NCBI GenBank assembly: GCA_014360745.1
Contig: JACIWY010000118.1
Span: 1-9,320 of the forward strand
Direction of reading: 5' to 3'
Length of the DNA stretch: 9,320 bases
Source of the DNA: Chloroflexota bacterium
GTDB taxonomy: Bacteria > Chloroflexota > Anaerolineae > UBA1429
The notes under the pieces are model-generated. The model did no database searches and was not told the DNA's origin. It worked only from the letters and a program-made list of their open reading frames with translations. This document shows positions 1 through 6,012 of this stretch, piece after piece; within the stretch, counting starts at the first letter, position 1; every line of letters begins with the position of its first letter. The position numbers were made by a program, and so were the translations under genes.

Positions 1-7
1 CGGCCGA

Positions 8-23
8 GGTTTTGAGCAAAACC
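8..23 (+). other. Small hairpin before thiN
   Basis: GGTTTT (8-13) and AAAACC (18-23) form a perfect 6-bp stem around a GAGC tetraloop. It precedes a second, stronger hairpin and the thiN start. Whether it is part of a leader or the tail of an upstream transcription unit cannot be decided from the window. Confidence 0.3.
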
Positions 24-42
24 GATAGCGAGATCCTGTTTC

Positions 43-80
43 GTGCTGCTGGCTATCCCCTGCCAGCAGCACATTTTGTT
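43..80 (+). terminator. Possible rho-independent terminator or attenuator upstream of thiN
   Basis: A perfect 10-bp inverted repeat, GTGCTGCTGG (43-52) and CCAGCAGCAC (63-72), has a 10-nt loop and is followed by the T-rich stretch ATTTTGTT. This resembles an intrinsic terminator with an imperfect U tract. It ends only about 27 nt before the thiN start codon, and I see no promoter in between. It may therefore terminate an upstream gene, or act as the expression platform of a leader lying mostly outside the window. No TPP-riboswitch core (CTGAGA or the ACCTGA arm) is visible in positions 1-106. Confidence 0.4.
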
Positions 81-106
81 CTCCGGCGCAATGCCGAGGA
101 GGCAGC

Positions 107-808
107 ATGGCGGACACGGTTTCTCGTGGCCATGTGGTGCATGTGGTGGTAGTGGCCAACGGCGTTTTCCGTTATCCACAACGGCTGCGTTCGCTATTAG
201 ACTCGGCGGATATGATCATCGCCGCCGACGGAGGAGCCAACTGGCTGTACGAGCAAGGCCTGAAGCCGAACCTGCTGGTGGGGGATATGGATTCGGTACG
301 TCCTGAGGTGCTGGCGGCACTGGAGAGGGCCGGTTGCGCCATCCGGCGCCATCCGGCGGCCAAAGATGAAACCGATACCGAGTTAGCCCTGTTGGCCGCT
401 GCCGCCTGCCGACCGCTGTGCGTCACGATACTCGGCGCGCTTGGGGGGCGGATAGATCATGAACTGGCCAATCTTTTTCTTTTGGCGATGCCCCAGTTGG
501 CAGACATCGAAACGGTGTTGTTCGACGGCGTCTCGTTTCTTCGCCTGTGTCGGAGGCGCTGTGTCATCGAGGGAGAGGTAGGCGATACCGTCTCTTTATT
601 GCCTTTGGCTGGCGACGCCGGTGGGATCGTGACCGAGGGGCTCGCCTACCCGCTGCGCGGCGAGACGCTTTACCTGGGGCCAGCCCGTGGCGTGAGCAAC
701 GTGCTCACCGAGGCACGTGCCGAGGTGCGCCTGGAGACCGGTTTGTTGATCGTGATCCATACGCCGCAGCGTTATCTCGATGCCGAGGTCCGCCACCTCG
801 AAAAATAG
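107..808 (+). CDS. thiN: Thiamine diphosphokinase (thiamine pyrophosphokinase)
   Basis: Transfers pyrophosphate from ATP to thiamine to make thiamine diphosphate, the last step of thiamine salvage, in the cytoplasm. The 233-residue protein is close to the usual length. The N-terminal catalytic domain has AADGGA (39-44), GDMDS (59-63), KDETDTE (86-92) and GALGGRIDHELAN (110-122). These are the family's ATP- and Mg-binding acidic motifs. The C-terminal thiamine-binding beta domain ends in GVSN (195-198). The ATG at 107 is preceded by GAGGAGG (96-102), a strong ribosome site. A 77-nt gap separates it from the methyltransferase gene. The downstream importer for thiamine precursors supports a salvage role. 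Motif agreement makes the identification firm. Confidence 0.94.
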   Translation: MADTVSRGHVVHVVVVANGVFRYPQRLRSLLDSADMIIAADGGANWLYEQGLKPNLLVGDMDSVRPEVLAALERAGCAIRRHPAAKDETDTELALLAAAACRPLCVTILGALGGRIDHELANLFLLAMPQLADIETVLFDGVSFLRLCRRRCVIEGEVGDTVSLLPLAGDAGGIVTEGLAYPLRGETLYLGPARGVSNVLTEARAEVRLETGLLIVIHTPQRYLDAEVRHLEK

Positions 809-885
809 CGGGCTATGAGGTGGCGGCATACTCGCAGACGGGCCAAGTGCCTGCCACTACACAGGCGTCAAGGGAGAACCAAAGT

Positions 886-1608
886 GTGACCGATGAACAA
901 GAATATGTAAACCCCTTCCAGGCTGAGGAACTGGCCCGAGGGTATGACGCCTTTTACGAGACGCCGCTGGGGGCCACAGTGGATCGCCTGGAAAAGCGTT
1001 TGATATACCGGCTCGCTCGGCCTCGAGCCGGGGAAACGGCCCTCGATGTGGGCACCGGCACGGGTCATTGGGCCATCGACCTCGCCCGCAAGGGGTTGAA
1101 GGTCACTGGCGTGGATACTTCGGAGGCGATGCTGGCCGTGGCCCGCCAAAAGAGCGCGGCGGTGGCCTGGCAGCGGGGCGATGCCCAGGCGTTGCCCTTC
1201 GCCGATTATAGCTTCCAGTTGGTCCTCGCCGTGACGACGCTCGAATTCGTGCGCGACCCTCAAGTGGCCCTGGCCGAGATGGCGCGTGTCACCGCGCCCG
1301 GCGGGCGGATGGTGGTGGCCGTGCTCAACGCCTCAAGTCGGTGGGCGCATTTCTACAAAGCCCAGGCGGAAAAACAAGAGACGCCCTTCGCCCATGCCCA
1401 CTTTTTCGTACCGGACGAGTTTGTCGTCTTGTTGAGCCGCTGGGGCAAGCCGACATGGAGCAGCGCGGTGTTCATCCCCCCGACGGGGCGCGGTCTGGCT
1501 GCCGCCGACATCATCGAATGGCTGGGACAGACCGGGTGTCATTTTGTCGGCCCTCTCTTTAGATGCCGACATCGGGGGGCGCTTTTGGTGGGGAGAGTGG
1601 ACAGATGA
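886..1608 (+). CDS. Class I SAM-dependent methyltransferase (UbiE/Methyltransf_11-like)
   Basis: A 240-residue soluble methyltransferase of unknown substrate. Rossmann-fold motifs are clear: motif I ALDVGTGTG (52-60) binds SAM, GVDTSEAML (75-83) carries the acidic residue expected to contact the SAM ribose, GDAQALPF (98-105) is motif II, and APGG (137-140) is the post-motif turn. The GTG at 886 is chosen because GGGAG (872-876) sits nine bases upstream and the protein then begins just before the family-typical N-terminal helix. The frame is open further upstream, but that part overlaps thiN in another frame and does not look like protein. The TGA stop overlaps the ATG of the next gene (ATGA), so it is coupled to the thiamine genes. 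A methyltransferase is not a standard member of a thiamine salvage operon. It could act on an unrelated metabolite or be a resident with a real thiamine-related role. Confidence 0.85.
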   Translation: MTDEQEYVNPFQAEELARGYDAFYETPLGATVDRLEKRLIYRLARPRAGETALDVGTGTGHWAIDLARKGLKVTGVDTSEAMLAVARQKSAAVAWQRGDAQALPFADYSFQLVLAVTTLEFVRDPQVALAEMARVTAPGGRMVVAVLNASSRWAHFYKAQAEKQETPFAHAHFFVPDEFVVLLSRWGKPTWSSAVFIPPTGRGLAAADIIEWLGQTGCHFVGPLFRCRHRGALLVGRVDR

Positions 1609-1889
1609 GTGGTATCAGCGCGCAGGTGAGTTTTTATCCCCTTGGGCAAGAGGATTTCATCGGGCCCATCGACCGCTTCATCGAGGTCGTGGCCAAGTCG
1701 GGGCTCTCTTATCAGGTGCACCGCATGAGCACCGTCGTCTCGGGCGATGACGAGGAGGTGTTTCGTGTGCTGCGCCAGGCCTATGCCGAGGCGTCCGCCG
1801 GGGGCTCGGGCGCCGGAGGCGCGGCCATCATGGTGATCACCGTCTCGAACGTTTGCCCGGTCGTTCCGCCGGGTCCGAAGGGGGCCTGA
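1605..1889 (+). CDS. YkoF/MTH1187-family thiamine (or HMP) binding protein, single domain
   Basis: A 94-residue protein resembling one domain of Bacillus YkoF, which has two tandem ferredoxin-like domains and binds thiamine or hydroxymethylpyrimidine. The pattern seen is an N-terminal beta strand (ISAQVSFYPLG, 4-14), a helix (FIGPIDRFIEVVAKSG, 18-33), then YQVHRMSTVVSGD (36-48), a second helix, and a final strand (IMVITVSNV, 75-83). The second helix and last strand are joined by a Gly/Ala-rich loop (GGSGAGGAA, 66-74). The ATG at 1605 overlaps the methyltransferase stop. The stop at 1887-1889 overlaps the thiX ATG (TGATG). Its place directly before the importer matches the YkoF/ThiXYZ arrangement. 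It probably buffers or delivers thiamine or its pyrimidine moiety in the cytoplasm. Family assignment is from fold-level pattern and context. Confidence 0.75.
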   Translation: MSGISAQVSFYPLGQEDFIGPIDRFIEVVAKSGLSYQVHRMSTVVSGDDEEVFRVLRQAYAEASAGGSGAGGAAIMVITVSNVCPVVPPGPKGA

Positions 1890-2737
1890 TGGGTAATCCG
1901 TTCAAAATCGAGCTGACGGGGCGCCGAATTGCAGCTTTTCTGGCGCGGTATAGCTCGCCCACCGTGCTGGTCCTGGCCTGTTTGGTATTGTGGCAATTGG
2001 GCACGATGCTCTCCGACATCCAAGATTGGCTATTGCCCTCGCCCGTGGATGTGTTGCGCGCCGCCTGGGGGATTCGGGGGATCATCAGCCCGCACATTTG
2101 GCAGACGGCTCAAGAGACCTTATGGGGTTTTATCCTGGCTTTGGTCGTGGGGCTTGGGCTAGGCCTGCTCATCGACGTTTCACCCTGGATGCGCGATGCC
2201 CTCTATCCTCTGCTGGTCATTTCTCAAACGATCCCGATCATCGCCATTGCGCCATTGCTGGTCATCTGGTTGGGCTATGGCATCTGGCCCAAGATCATCG
2301 TGGTGGGGCTGATCTGCTTTTTCCCCATCGTCGTCAACACGGCCGACGGGTTGCGGGGTATTGATCGCGAGCTGGTGGATCTGCTGCGCACTATGGGGGC
2401 GAACAAGCGCGCTATTTTCATCAAGGTGCGCCTGCCCGGAGCCCTGCCGGCGATCTTTTCCGGCATCAAAGTCGCCATCACCTATAGCGTCGTCGGTGCC
2501 ATTATGGGCGAATGGGTCGGGGGTAGCCGGGGCTTGGGTATCTTTATGTTGCGTTCCACCAATTCGTTTCGCACCGATCGCGTCTTTGTCAGCGTGGGCA
2601 TCACCGCGCTGCTCAGCATCTTTTTGTTCGGGTTGGTGGTCGCTATCGAGCGCGCGGCGCTGCGCTGGCGTTATGCCGCTGTGGAAGAACGTTGGGAAGA
2701 GATTCCGGTGCTGAGTGCACCTGAAGGAGGCAAGTAG
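1889..2737 (+). CDS. thiX: ABC transporter permease for thiamine pyrimidine precursor
   Basis: A 282-residue inner-membrane permease of the BPD_transp_1 (SsuC/TauC-like) family. Hydrophobic segments lie near residues 24-42, 78-95, 105-128, 135-150, 195-215 and 232-253, giving about six helices. The cytoplasmic coupling loop is visible at about 163-187, with the conserved Gly (170) of the EAA motif and the ending RLPGALP (181-187). The ATG at 1889 shares one base with the preceding stop (TGATG), and a G-rich ribosome site lies just before it (1878-1884). It is followed after 2 nt by the binding-protein gene and then by the ATPase, completing one importer. Substrate is inferred from thiN, the YkoF-like gene and thiY. 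Close relatives import sulfonates, riboflavin or other compounds. Confidence 0.85.
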   Translation: MGNPFKIELTGRRIAAFLARYSSPTVLVLACLVLWQLGTMLSDIQDWLLPSPVDVLRAAWGIRGIISPHIWQTAQETLWGFILALVVGLGLGLLIDVSPWMRDALYPLLVISQTIPIIAIAPLLVIWLGYGIWPKIIVVGLICFFPIVVNTADGLRGIDRELVDLLRTMGANKRAIFIKVRLPGALPAIFSGIKVAITYSVVGAIMGEWVGGSRGLGIFMLRSTNSFRTDRVFVSVGITALLSIFLFGLVVAIERAALRWRYAAVEERWEEIPVLSAPEGGK

Positions 2738-2739
2738 AG

Positions 2740-3732
2740 ATGTGCGTTTGCAAGCGTTCTTTTGGGCTCATTGCGCTGGCAGCGATCTTGATTCTGTCGT
2801 TGGCGGGATGCCAACTGCTGAAGCGGCAGTCCGAGCCCGCCTCGGCCACCCTTTCTTTGGATTGGGTGCCGAACACGAACCATACCGGCTTTTACGTAGC
2901 CCTGGACAAGGGATGGTATGCAGAGCAGGGGATCGACCTTGAAATCCAGATTCCGTCGGATCCGACGGCGGCCCTCAAGCAGGTTGCGGCGGGCAACACC
3001 GAATTCGGCGTGAGCTTCCAAGAGGAGGTCACCATCGCCCGCTCCAACGGCATCCCCGTCGTCTCGATCGCGGCGATCATTCAGCACAACACCTCGGCCT
3101 TTGTCGCGCTAAAATCCTCGGGGATCACCCGTCCGAAGGATTTTGAGGGCAAAACCTACGCTTCTTTCGGCTCCCCCATTGAACGGCCCATTCTCAAGGC
3201 GTTGATGGAATGCGACAACGCTGATGTGAACAAGGTCGAGTTCGTCGACGTTGGTTTTGATGTCTTGCCGGCTCTGGTGTCAAACAAGGTGGATTTGGCC
3301 TGGATTTTTATGGCCTGGGAAGGCATCCAGGCCCAGCTCAAGGGCGTGGAGCTGAACACGATCCCGCTGTACGGGAGCTGCCTGCCCGATTATTATACGC
3401 CGGTGATCATCGTCGGAGAGACGACACTGAAACAAAAAGGAGACCTGGTGCGGCGTTTCATGGCCGCTACAGCGCGCGGGTACGAATACGCTATCCAGAA
3501 TCCGGAAGAATCGGCCGAGATTTTGCTCAAGCACTCTCCTGAAAGCGATGCCGAATTGGTGCGCGCTAGCCAGCTTTGGCTGAGTCCCCGTTATCAGGGC
3601 GACGCTCCGCGCTGGGGGGTGCAGGATCCCGAAGTATGGCGCCGATTCGCCCGCTTTTTGTTCGAGAACAAACTGTTAGAGCGCGAAGTCGATCCAGACG
3701 CGGCCTTTACCAACGAGTACCTGCCCAAATAG
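2740..3732 (+). CDS. thiY: NMT1/THI5-like substrate-binding lipoprotein of thiamine precursor importer
   Basis: A 330-residue extracytoplasmic binding protein of the NMT1/THI5-like family, whose ThiY members bind formylaminopyrimidine or HMP-type precursors. A lipoprotein signal is present: positive N-terminus, hydrophobic core (8-20) and lipobox LAGC, with C24 as the lipidated cysteine. The mature protein begins with the family hallmark LDWVPNTNHTGFYVA (40-54), followed by AAGNTEFGVSFQEE (83-96) and YGSCLPDYYTPVII (211-224). The Cys-rich CCCFC motif of fungal Thi5 enzymes, which synthesise HMP, is absent, which supports transport rather than synthesis. The ribosome site GAAGGAGG (2723-2730) is strong. 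It lies between permease and ATPase genes. RibY-type riboflavin-binding proteins share this fold, so flavin is the main alternative; the neighbouring thiN argues for a thiamine precursor. Confidence 0.86.
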   Translation: MCVCKRSFGLIALAAILILSLAGCQLLKRQSEPASATLSLDWVPNTNHTGFYVALDKGWYAEQGIDLEIQIPSDPTAALKQVAAGNTEFGVSFQEEVTIARSNGIPVVSIAAIIQHNTSAFVALKSSGITRPKDFEGKTYASFGSPIERPILKALMECDNADVNKVEFVDVGFDVLPALVSNKVDLAWIFMAWEGIQAQLKGVELNTIPLYGSCLPDYYTPVIIVGETTLKQKGDLVRRFMAATARGYEYAIQNPEESAEILLKHSPESDAELVRASQLWLSPRYQGDAPRWGVQDPEVWRRFARFLFENKLLEREVDPDAAFTNEYLPK

Positions 3733-3743
3733 TCGGAGAAGTT

Positions 3744-4523
3744 ATGGCCCCAGTATCCGCCGAGCCGCTGCCCGTCGTACTGGAAAAGGTGTCCAAAGCG
3801 TTCCGCGTTGATGGGCGCGTTGTTATGGCGTTGCGTGATGTCTCTTTAGAGGCAAGAAGAGAAGAGTTTGTCACCTTGATCGGGCCTAGCGGTTGCGGCA
3901 AAAGCACGCTACTGAATCTGATCTGTGGCCTGCTAAAGCCCGACGCGGGCGAGATCTTTTTGTATGGTGATCCAAAGGCCCAGCGGTTAGGTCGTGTGGG
4001 TTATATGCCTCAACGCGACCTGCTGTTGCCCTGGCGCAGCGTGATGGATAATATTTTGCTGGGCCCCGAAGTGAGCGGGCGAGACCTGACCGCCGCTCGC
4101 AAGGAAGCGCGGCAATTGCTGCCGCTCTTTGGGTTAGATGGTTTCGAGAACCACTATCCGGCCACCCTTTCCGGCGGGATGCGTCAGCGGGCGGCGTTGA
4201 TGCGCACCTTTCTCTGCAAACAAGAGATCGTCTTGTTGGATGAGCCCTTTGGGGCGCTGGACGCGCTGACTCGGCGTATTATGCGCCGCTGGCTGCTTGA
4301 TGTATGGGCGCAGTTTCGCCAAACGCTCATTTTCGTCACCCACGATGTGGATGAGGCCATCTTTTTATCCGATCGGGTATACGTCATGTCTCCGCGCCCG
4401 GGCACGATTCTTCGCGAGGTGACCATTCCCTTGCCCAGGCCCCGCAGCGAACGGATGGTCTCTCAAGCCGACTTTGCCGCCCTGCGGCAAGATCTTCTTC
4501 AGGCGCTAGGAGTGATCCCGTGA
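3744..4523 (+). CDS. thiZ: ABC transporter ATP-binding protein of thiamine precursor importer
   Basis: A 259-residue cytoplasmic ATPase that should energise the importer. All ABC motifs are intact: Walker A GPSGCGKST (47-55), Q-loop Q90 followed by the PWRSVMDN stretch typical of the nitrate/sulfonate/taurine subgroup, signature LSGGMRQR (142-149), Walker B VLLDEP (163-168) with catalytic E167, D-loop ALDALT and H-loop H200. The ATG at 3744 is preceded by GGAG (3735-3738) and lies 11 nt after the thiY stop. The frame is open upstream, but that part overlaps thiY. The stop overlaps the next gene's ATG (TGATG). Subgroup and gene order fix it as the ThiXYZ ATPase; substrate specificity rests on context. 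Confidence 0.88.
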   Translation: MAPVSAEPLPVVLEKVSKAFRVDGRVVMALRDVSLEARREEFVTLIGPSGCGKSTLLNLICGLLKPDAGEIFLYGDPKAQRLGRVGYMPQRDLLLPWRSVMDNILLGPEVSGRDLTAARKEARQLLPLFGLDGFENHYPATLSGGMRQRAALMRTFLCKQEIVLLDEPFGALDALTRRIMRRWLLDVWAQFRQTLIFVTHDVDEAIFLSDRVYVMSPRPGTILREVTIPLPRPRSERMVSQADFAALRQDLLQALGVIP

Positions 4524-5008
4524 TGATCGGGCAGAATGTGACCATCACCAAAGTAGACCACGAAGGGCGGGCCTTGATCAGCTATCCGGGCGAGATCGTC
4601 TATGCTGATGAGCGTTGCGTGGTGGCTCGTTGTGCGTGGGGACATGACCATGTGGTGGATCTGGGGCCCTTTTGTTTGGAGCGGGGCGATATATTTGTCG
4701 AGTTTTATTATTGGGCCGAATCGTTTAACGTATTTGTCATTTATGATGTAACGGGCCGCATCAAGGGGTGGTATTGCAACGTTACGGAACAGGTCGAGAT
4801 CGATCGAGACATCCGTTGGCGAGACCTAGCGCTAGATCTACTTGTCCTCCCCGATGGGCGCCAGCTCGTGTTAGACGAAGATGAATTCGAGGCCCTCAAG
4901 CCCTCTTTGGTTGTCCGCTCTCGGGCCTATGCTGCTATCGATGCGCTCAAGGCCATGGTCCATCGACGAGAACCCCCCTTCGCGGATGTCCTTTTCATGG
5001 ATTGCTGA
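4523..5008 (+). CDS. DUF402 (FomD/Ntdp-like) protein, probable nucleotide phosphatase
   Basis: A 161-residue protein with the DUF402 pattern: RGDIFVEFYYW (54-64), FNVFVIYDVTGRIKGWYCNV (68-87), an acidic LALDLLVLPDG stretch (102-112) and VLDEDEFE (116-123). In characterised relatives (Streptomyces FomD, Staphylococcus Ntdp), conserved Tyr, Trp-Tyr-Cys-Asn and Asp/Glu residues bind divalent metals and hydrolyse nucleoside di- or triphosphates or a cytidylyl ester. The ATG at 4523 overlaps the thiZ stop by one base, so it is translationally coupled to the transporter. A GTG directly before it is less likely. It is the last gene of the operon. I infer a phosphatase acting on a nucleotide or phosphorylated ligand; a link to thiamine metabolism is suggested only by position. 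Confidence 0.8.
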   Translation: MIGQNVTITKVDHEGRALISYPGEIVYADERCVVARCAWGHDHVVDLGPFCLERGDIFVEFYYWAESFNVFVIYDVTGRIKGWYCNVTEQVEIDRDIRWRDLALDLLVLPDGRQLVLDEDEFEALKPSLVVRSRAYAAIDALKAMVHRREPPFADVLFMDC

Positions 5009-5030
5009 AGCGAGGGCCTAGCGCACATCC

Positions 5031-5058
5031 TTGTTTTCTGGCCGGATTGTGCTATAAT
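5031..5058 (+). promoter_or_regulatory. Strong extended -10 promoter upstream of the VIT-family gene
   Basis: A perfect TATAAT (5053-5058) is preceded by TG one base upstream (TGC-TATAAT), an extended -10. A -35-like TTGTTT (5031-5036) lies 16 nt upstream. Transcription should start near 5065. That leaves a leader of roughly 340 nt before the likely start of the next protein gene, so the promoter may serve a small RNA or a regulated leader. Confidence 0.7.
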
Positions 5059-5080
5059 GTTGATAACTGTTTTAGATCTA

Positions 5081-5195
5081 TTGAGGGAGTCTGCAGTCCG
5101 CATGTTCGCAAGCGAATCCTCCGATCCTTCAAGTACCTGGGAGGACATGCGTCGCCTTGGTGCTGGTGCGTATCCGAGGCGGCGATGCCCTCGCC
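5081..5195 (+). ncRNA. Candidate structured RNA or leader element (unassigned)
   Basis: The stretch after the promoter can fold into a compact branched structure. A closing stem pairs GAGGG (5083-5087) with CCCTC (5188-5192), continued by GC (5093-5094) with GC (5182-5183). Arm A pairs CGCATGT (5099-5105) with ACATGCG (5145-5151) and contains an inner stem CCTCC (5118-5122)/GGAGG (5140-5144). TTCG-CAAG-CGAA (5105-5116) can form a further mini-hairpin. Arm B pairs CGCCTTGG (5153-5160) with CCGAGGCG (5174-5181). GAGG (5176-5179) can alternatively pair with CCTC (5189-5192), which is incompatible with the closing stem and arm B. The region has no convincing protein in any frame. I do not recognise the family. 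It may be a metal-responsive leader or an independent small RNA. Confidence 0.4.
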
Positions 5196-5212
5196 CCACT
5201 TCTATCGGCAAC

Positions 5213-5234
5213 CTCAAGTTCCTGCTCAAGTTCC
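5213..5234 (+). repeat. 10-bp tandem direct repeat
   Basis: CTCAAGTTCC occurs at 5213-5222 and again at 5225-5234, separated by TG, giving a 12-nt period (about one helical turn). It lies in the noncoding leader between the folded RNA candidate and the VIT-family gene. It could be a tandem protein-binding site or chance; no function can be assigned. Confidence 0.5.
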
Positions 5235-5260
5235 CGCCATCGAATCCACCTTCGGGTAGC

Positions 5261-5274
5261 TCGCCGTACGGCGA
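5261..5274. repeat. 14-bp perfect palindrome in leader
   Basis: TCGCCGTACGGCGA is a perfect 14-bp palindrome. As RNA it could form a 5-bp stem with a GTAC loop. There is no T tract after it, so it is not an obvious intrinsic terminator. It could be an operator site or a small hairpin. The rest of the spacer up to 5402 shows no other clear signal. Confidence 0.45.
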
Positions 5275-5402
5275 ATGAGTTTCATGACATCGGTGCTGCC
5301 TTGATGACGGCGCTTATGGGCTCGTCCTTTCGCCCAAAGCGAAGGGATGGTGAGGGAATTGCCTTGAGTAGCGCAAAATCGGAACATGAGGAAGATCGAC
5401 GA

Positions 5403-5999
5403 ATGGTTCCCGGACTACTGAATGTTGGGGAATTGGCCGAGTACTGGCGCATCGCCAAAGTGGATGAAATCGGCCGGCGTGTTGTGGCCAACAATGGATT
5501 TGACGGCATTTTGACCATGATCGGCGTGCTCATGGGCTCGTGGGTGGCCGGGGTCCAAGACGCACGTGTTGTGATCTCTACCGGGTTGGCGACCTGTGTG
5601 GCGATGGGCATCTCCGGCGCCTGGGGCGCCTACATGGCCGAGTCGGCAGAACGTAAACATGCCATGCAAGAGCTCGAATTGGCGCTGTTGCGCAATCTGG
5701 ATGGTTCACAACAAGCGCGGGCGTCGCGTTTCGCGGTGGTGGTCATCGCCCTACTGGATGGTTTGTCGCCCTTAATCACGGGCATAACGGCTCTCATCCC
5801 GTTCTTTTTTGGGCCCTTGTGGGGTGACATCACCTATACCTACGTCGCCGGCTTGGCCCTGGCGCTGATGGCCCTTTTTGCGTTAGGGGCCTTTTTGGCC
5901 ACTGTGGCCAAAGAGAACATCATCCGCGCCGGAGTGCGCATGATATTGGCCGGCGTCATCTGTGTGGCGATCAGTTTGCTCATCAGCGCCAAGGGATAG
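5403..5999 (+). CDS. VIT/CCC1-family membrane transporter (putative Fe2+/Mn2+ exporter)
   Basis: A 198-residue integral membrane protein with about five helices near residues 35-52, 57-78, 112-138, 147-168 and 176-195. Family hallmarks are FDGILTMIGVLMG (33-45), with the conserved TM1 aspartate D34, and MGISGAWGAYMAESAERK (68-85), which matches the Gly/Ser-rich end of TM2. VIT-family proteins move Fe2+ or Mn2+ out of the cytoplasm, usually by proton antiport. The cytoplasmic loop between TM2 and TM3 is short (about 80-110) but holds several Glu residues. The ATG at 5403 is preferred because GAGGAAG (5388-5394) precedes it by eight bases. A TTG at 5364 with GAGGGA (5352-5357) would add 13 residues and is a real alternative. 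The metal is inferred from the family. Confidence 0.75.
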   Translation: MVPGLLNVGELAEYWRIAKVDEIGRRVVANNGFDGILTMIGVLMGSWVAGVQDARVVISTGLATCVAMGISGAWGAYMAESAERKHAMQELELALLRNLDGSQQARASRFAVVVIALLDGLSPLITGITALIPFFFGPLWGDITYTYVAGLALALMALFALGAFLATVAKENIIRAGVRMILAGVICVAISLLISAKG

Positions 6000-6012
6000 T
6001 AAGCGCGTCATC

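Noticed and set aside
1..106. TPP riboswitch before thiN
   Set aside because: No CTGAGA or ACCTGA core arms are seen. If one exists, its aptamer must lie before the window.
3..152. An open frame running in from the left edge and ending inside thiN, possibly the tail of an upstream gene
   Set aside because: It would overlap thiN by 46 nt, ends in a Trp-rich stretch that is just thiN read in another frame, and spans two perfect hairpins that look noncoding. No family is recognised.
547..885. A long in-frame N-terminal extension of the methyltransferase
   Set aside because: It overlaps thiN, its translation is Arg-rich shadow sequence, and the GTG at 886 has a good ribosome site.
3576..3743. 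N-terminal extension of ThiZ
   Set aside because: It lies inside thiY in another frame. The ATG at 3744 with GGAG upstream gives a normal-length ATPase.
5002..5278. Small open frames in the spacer before the VIT-family gene
   Set aside because: Their translations are of low similarity to anything recognisable, they overlap each other and the promoter, and they lack good ribosome sites.
5065..5280. 6S RNA (ssrS)
   Set aside because: TGTTCGCAAGCG (5103-5114) recalls the 5' part of E. coli 6S RNA, but the rest does not form the long rod with a central bubble. The local fold is branched and compact instead. A cmscan would settle it.
5031..5402. Mn (yybP-ykoY) or NiCo riboswitch, SRP RNA, tmRNA or tRNA
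   Set aside because: The conserved core sequences of these families, as I know them, are not present in this stretch.
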